This document shows positions 62,150-64,000 of a DNA stretch of 64,000 nucleotides, one piece after another; positions within the stretch are counted from its first letter, which is position 1; every line of letters starts with the position of its first letter. The translations under genes and the position numbers were made by a program. The stretch is from Neobacillus cucumis (lineage in GTDB: Bacteria > Bacillota > Bacilli > Bacillales_B > DSM-18226), in contig NZ_JAMBOH010000003.1 in the NCBI RefSeq assembly GCF_023715505.1, forward strand, positions 1 to 64,000. The letters are read 5' to 3'. The notes under the pieces were generated by a model. That model ran no database searches and was not told where the DNA came from. It saw nothing but the letters and a program-made list of their open reading frames with translations.

Positions 62150-62845
62150 ATGCAAGCCACAAGCATTTCTATATATAGTTTAATGGTACAATTTTTCCAA
62201 AAAAACGAGCCAATCCAGAAGGTAAAAGCTGGTTCAGCCCTTTTTCACCAAAAAGATCCGGTAGAATATGTATACTTAATCCTTAAAGGTAGTATTGCGT
62301 TAGGAAGGGTTCATTTACGCGGCAAGGAATTTATCGTAAAGGTCTTAAATGGCAAGGAAATAATCGTGGAGTACCAGCTTTTCAAGGACAATCCTCAGTA
62401 TCAGTTTTTTGCTAAGGCACTAACGGACTGTGAAGTTCTATTTATTAAAAAAGCATTATTTGAAGAATTTATTTTAACAGACCCTGAAGCTATGAATGCT
62501 TTAGTTGCGTGGTTAAGCACCGGATATTTAAAGGCTCAAATGAAATGTCAGGACTTAATTATGAATGGCAAAAAAGGTGGTTTATATTCCATCCTCATCC
62601 GGCTTTGTAATTCTTACGGGGTAAAAACCGAAAACGGTGTATTAATTGATTTGCCTTTAACACACCAGGAATTGGCCAACTTAACCTATGGCACAAGAGA
62701 GGTCATTCAACGTGCCTTAAAAGAACTCCGTGAAAAGGATATTATTATATATGATAATCAAAAATTCACAATAAAGAACTTAGCTTATTTAAAAACCGAA
62801 GTTGATTGCCAAAACTGTCCGTTTGAAATTTGCGGGATTAATTAA
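62150..62845 (+). CDS. fnr: Crp/Fnr-family oxygen regulator Fnr
   Basis: The 231-residue protein has a cyclic-nucleotide-binding-like beta barrel (about 15-120), a long dimer helix and a winged helix (LTHQELANLTYGTREVIQRA). The C-terminal end is VDCQNCPFEICGIN. Its C-x2-C-x4-C spacing equals that of B. subtilis Fnr, whose C-terminal cysteines plus an aspartate hold a [4Fe-4S] cluster that oxygen destroys. Length (231) is close to the 238 of B. subtilis. The start is the ATG at 62150 with AGGGAG before it; the GTG at 62141 overlaps that site. Confidence 0.82.
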   Translation: MQATSISIYSLMVQFFQKNEPIQKVKAGSALFHQKDPVEYVYLILKGSIALGRVHLRGKEFIVKVLNGKEIIVEYQLFKDNPQYQFFAKALTDCEVLFIKKALFEEFILTDPEAMNALVAWLSTGYLKAQMKCQDLIMNGKKGGLYSILIRLCNSYGVKTENGVLIDLPLTHQELANLTYGTREVIQRALKELREKDIIIYDNQKFTIKNLAYLKTEVDCQNCPFEICGIN

Positions 62846-62865
62846 AAGCTTAAAGAGCACTTGAC

Positions 62866-62901
62866 GAGCCACCTGGGTAACCAAGTGGCTTCCCTCTTTT
62901 A
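62866..62901 (+). terminator. Terminator of fnr
   Basis: AGCCACCT-GGGTAACC-AAGTGGCT, then TCCCTCTTTT; moderate stem with a short T tail. Confidence 0.55.
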
Positions 62902-63381
62902 TAAAACTATCATAAAAAAATAGCCAACCATAATGAGTTGAATAATGGTTTTTGTAATAACACTGCTTATAAACCCGATTACCGATCCGACTCCCACCTT
63001 TACACTCTCGCTTAGGCTTCGTTTATTAACGATTAACTCTGCTGCAATGGCACCAATAAACGGTCCAATTAAGATTCCGAATATCGGAATCACAAACGGC
63101 CCTGCTATAATACCAATCGTACTACCCCAAACCCCGGCCTTCGAGCCCCCATATTTTTTTATCCCGATCAGGTTTGCTACATAATCCGCTGCAAACAATA
63201 ACACGACAAATAATCCCTGAATAAGCCAAAACAACCAACTAAAAGTTTCAAAAGAAAAAAACACACCATACAAAAGAAATCCCGCCAGCAAAAATAACAC
63301 ACTTGGAATAATAGGGTAAACCAAGCCAACAAAGGCAACAATAAATAAAATACTTATAATAATCCAATAAACTACTTCCAT
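62899..63381 (-). CDS. yqgC: DUF456 family membrane protein YqgC
   Basis: The 160-residue protein has about four membrane helices, with the DUF456 pattern LVYPIIPSVLFLLAGFLLYG, a glycine-rich GSKAGVWGSTIGIIAGPFVI and PIFGILIGPFIGAIAAELI. Function unknown. It corresponds in position to yqgC between yqgB and sodA in B. subtilis. Confidence 0.85.
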   Translation of the reverse strand: MEVVYWIIISILFIVAFVGLVYPIIPSVLFLLAGFLLYGVFFSFETFSWLFWLIQGLFVVLLFAADYVANLIGIKKYGGSKAGVWGSTIGIIAGPFVIPIFGILIGPFIGAIAAELIVNKRSLSESVKVGVGSVIGFISSVITKTIIQLIMVGYFFMIVL

Positions 63382-63530
63382 CTATTCCCATCCTTTTTTT
63401 CTTCTTTACCCTTTCTACGTCTTATCATCAAAATGGTTTCAAATACCTCTACATTCTTGTATATATTAATAACACAGGATACAATAGAAAGTGTGTCTTT
63501 TTATCATGTTTCTTTTAAGGTGGTTATTTA

Positions 63531-64000
63531 TGAATATTTTCAAACAATTTTATAAAAGTATTTATTCCCCAAGGGATATTGCCCTATTTCGTTTTCAGGG
63601 GATTGGAAAAACGATATTATATGTGTTTTTCTTAACATTTATCTCCATTCTGCCATCCATTATTTATTTTAGTACAGCGCTCATAGAGGGAATTGACGCT
63701 GCAAAAACGATTATAAAAGACGAAGCTCCTTCTTTCTCCATTAAAAATGGAAAGCTTACAGCCAAAACAGATGTGCCGGTTACGATCGATAAAGACAACT
63801 TTACCATTATTATTGATCCTACTGGGGCAATATCTGGAGATGACGTCGCGGATGAAGGAAATGCTTTCGCATTATTGAAGGATGGGTTTGCATTGTCCTC
63901 CGGCGGCAACGTTGAGACCTATCCATATTCCATGATGAATGATATACATATTTCCAATAGTGACCTGCTAAATTTTGTTGACACTATCGGTGGAATGAAA
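63531..64000 (+). CDS. yqgB: DUF1189 family membrane protein YqgB, 5' part
   Basis: The first 156 codons are in the window; the gene runs past the right edge. It starts MNIFKQFYKSIYSPRDIALF followed by RFQGIGKTILYVFFLTFISI, the DUF1189 N-terminus with a first membrane helix, then an external segment with SFSIKNGKLTAKTD and NFTIIIDPTG. AAGGTGG lies six bases before the ATG. Function unknown; position agrees with yqgB. Confidence 0.85.

Overview
The window is low-GC Firmicute chromosome. The run of genes from about 27.7 kb to the right end (yqgY, yqgX, yqgW, yqgV, yqgU, yqgT, glcK, yqgQ, gluP, yqgN, rpmG, phoU, pst, pbpA, yqgE, sodA, yqgC, yqgB) follows the yqg segment of Bacillus subtilis. That places the organism in the Bacillaceae, probably a Bacillus or Neobacillus-like genus; the species cannot be named from this sequence alone.

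Left part, 1 to about 27.6 kb: an accessory region. It holds the 5' end of an IS3-type transposase, a frameshifted HNH nuclease, a two-gene unit with a holin-like membrane protein lying between two diverged direct repeats, a PIN-like protein, a serine resolvase with iterated sites upstream, and a deleted group II intron. Then comes a run of small unrelated genes: a secreted coiled-coil protein, GrpB-like and DUF3885 proteins, lipoproteins, an isochorismatase, an Mrr-like nuclease, a GIY-YIG nuclease, and a LysR / MFS / nitronate monooxygenase set. A short imperfect palindrome recurs between these genes from 7.2 to 21.8 kb, and the intron sits inside one copy. From 22.3 to 27.6 kb lies what looks like a small integrated element: HNH nuclease, winged-helix replication-like protein with iteron-like repeats, several unknown genes, a candidate small RNA with its own promoter and terminator, and a tyrosine recombinase beside the first core gene.

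Right part, 27.7 to 64 kb: core genome, mostly on the minus strand. It covers cell-wall and membrane functions (YqgT, PbpA, GluP), sugar entry (GlcK), lactate dehydrogenase, folate interconversion, ribosomal protein L33, phosphate uptake (PstC-PstA-PstB-PstB-PhoU under a clear Pho box but without PstS), superoxide dismutase and an oxygen-sensing Fnr.

A histidine-utilisation cluster (hutH, permease, AraC-type regulator, hutU, hutI, hutG) and a coupled DUF4912 / glycosyltransferase / unknown operon lie between phoU and rpmG. The hutH upstream region is unusually rich in signals: a SigA-type promoter, a 15-bp palindrome, paired direct repeats and a terminator-like hairpin in the leader. No hutP gene is present in the window.

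The most interesting unexplained items are the dispersed palindrome family with its intron, the holin-like two-gene unit, the GIY-YIG gene whose 3' end runs through its own terminator after a 13-A tract, the small-RNA candidate, and the hutH control region.
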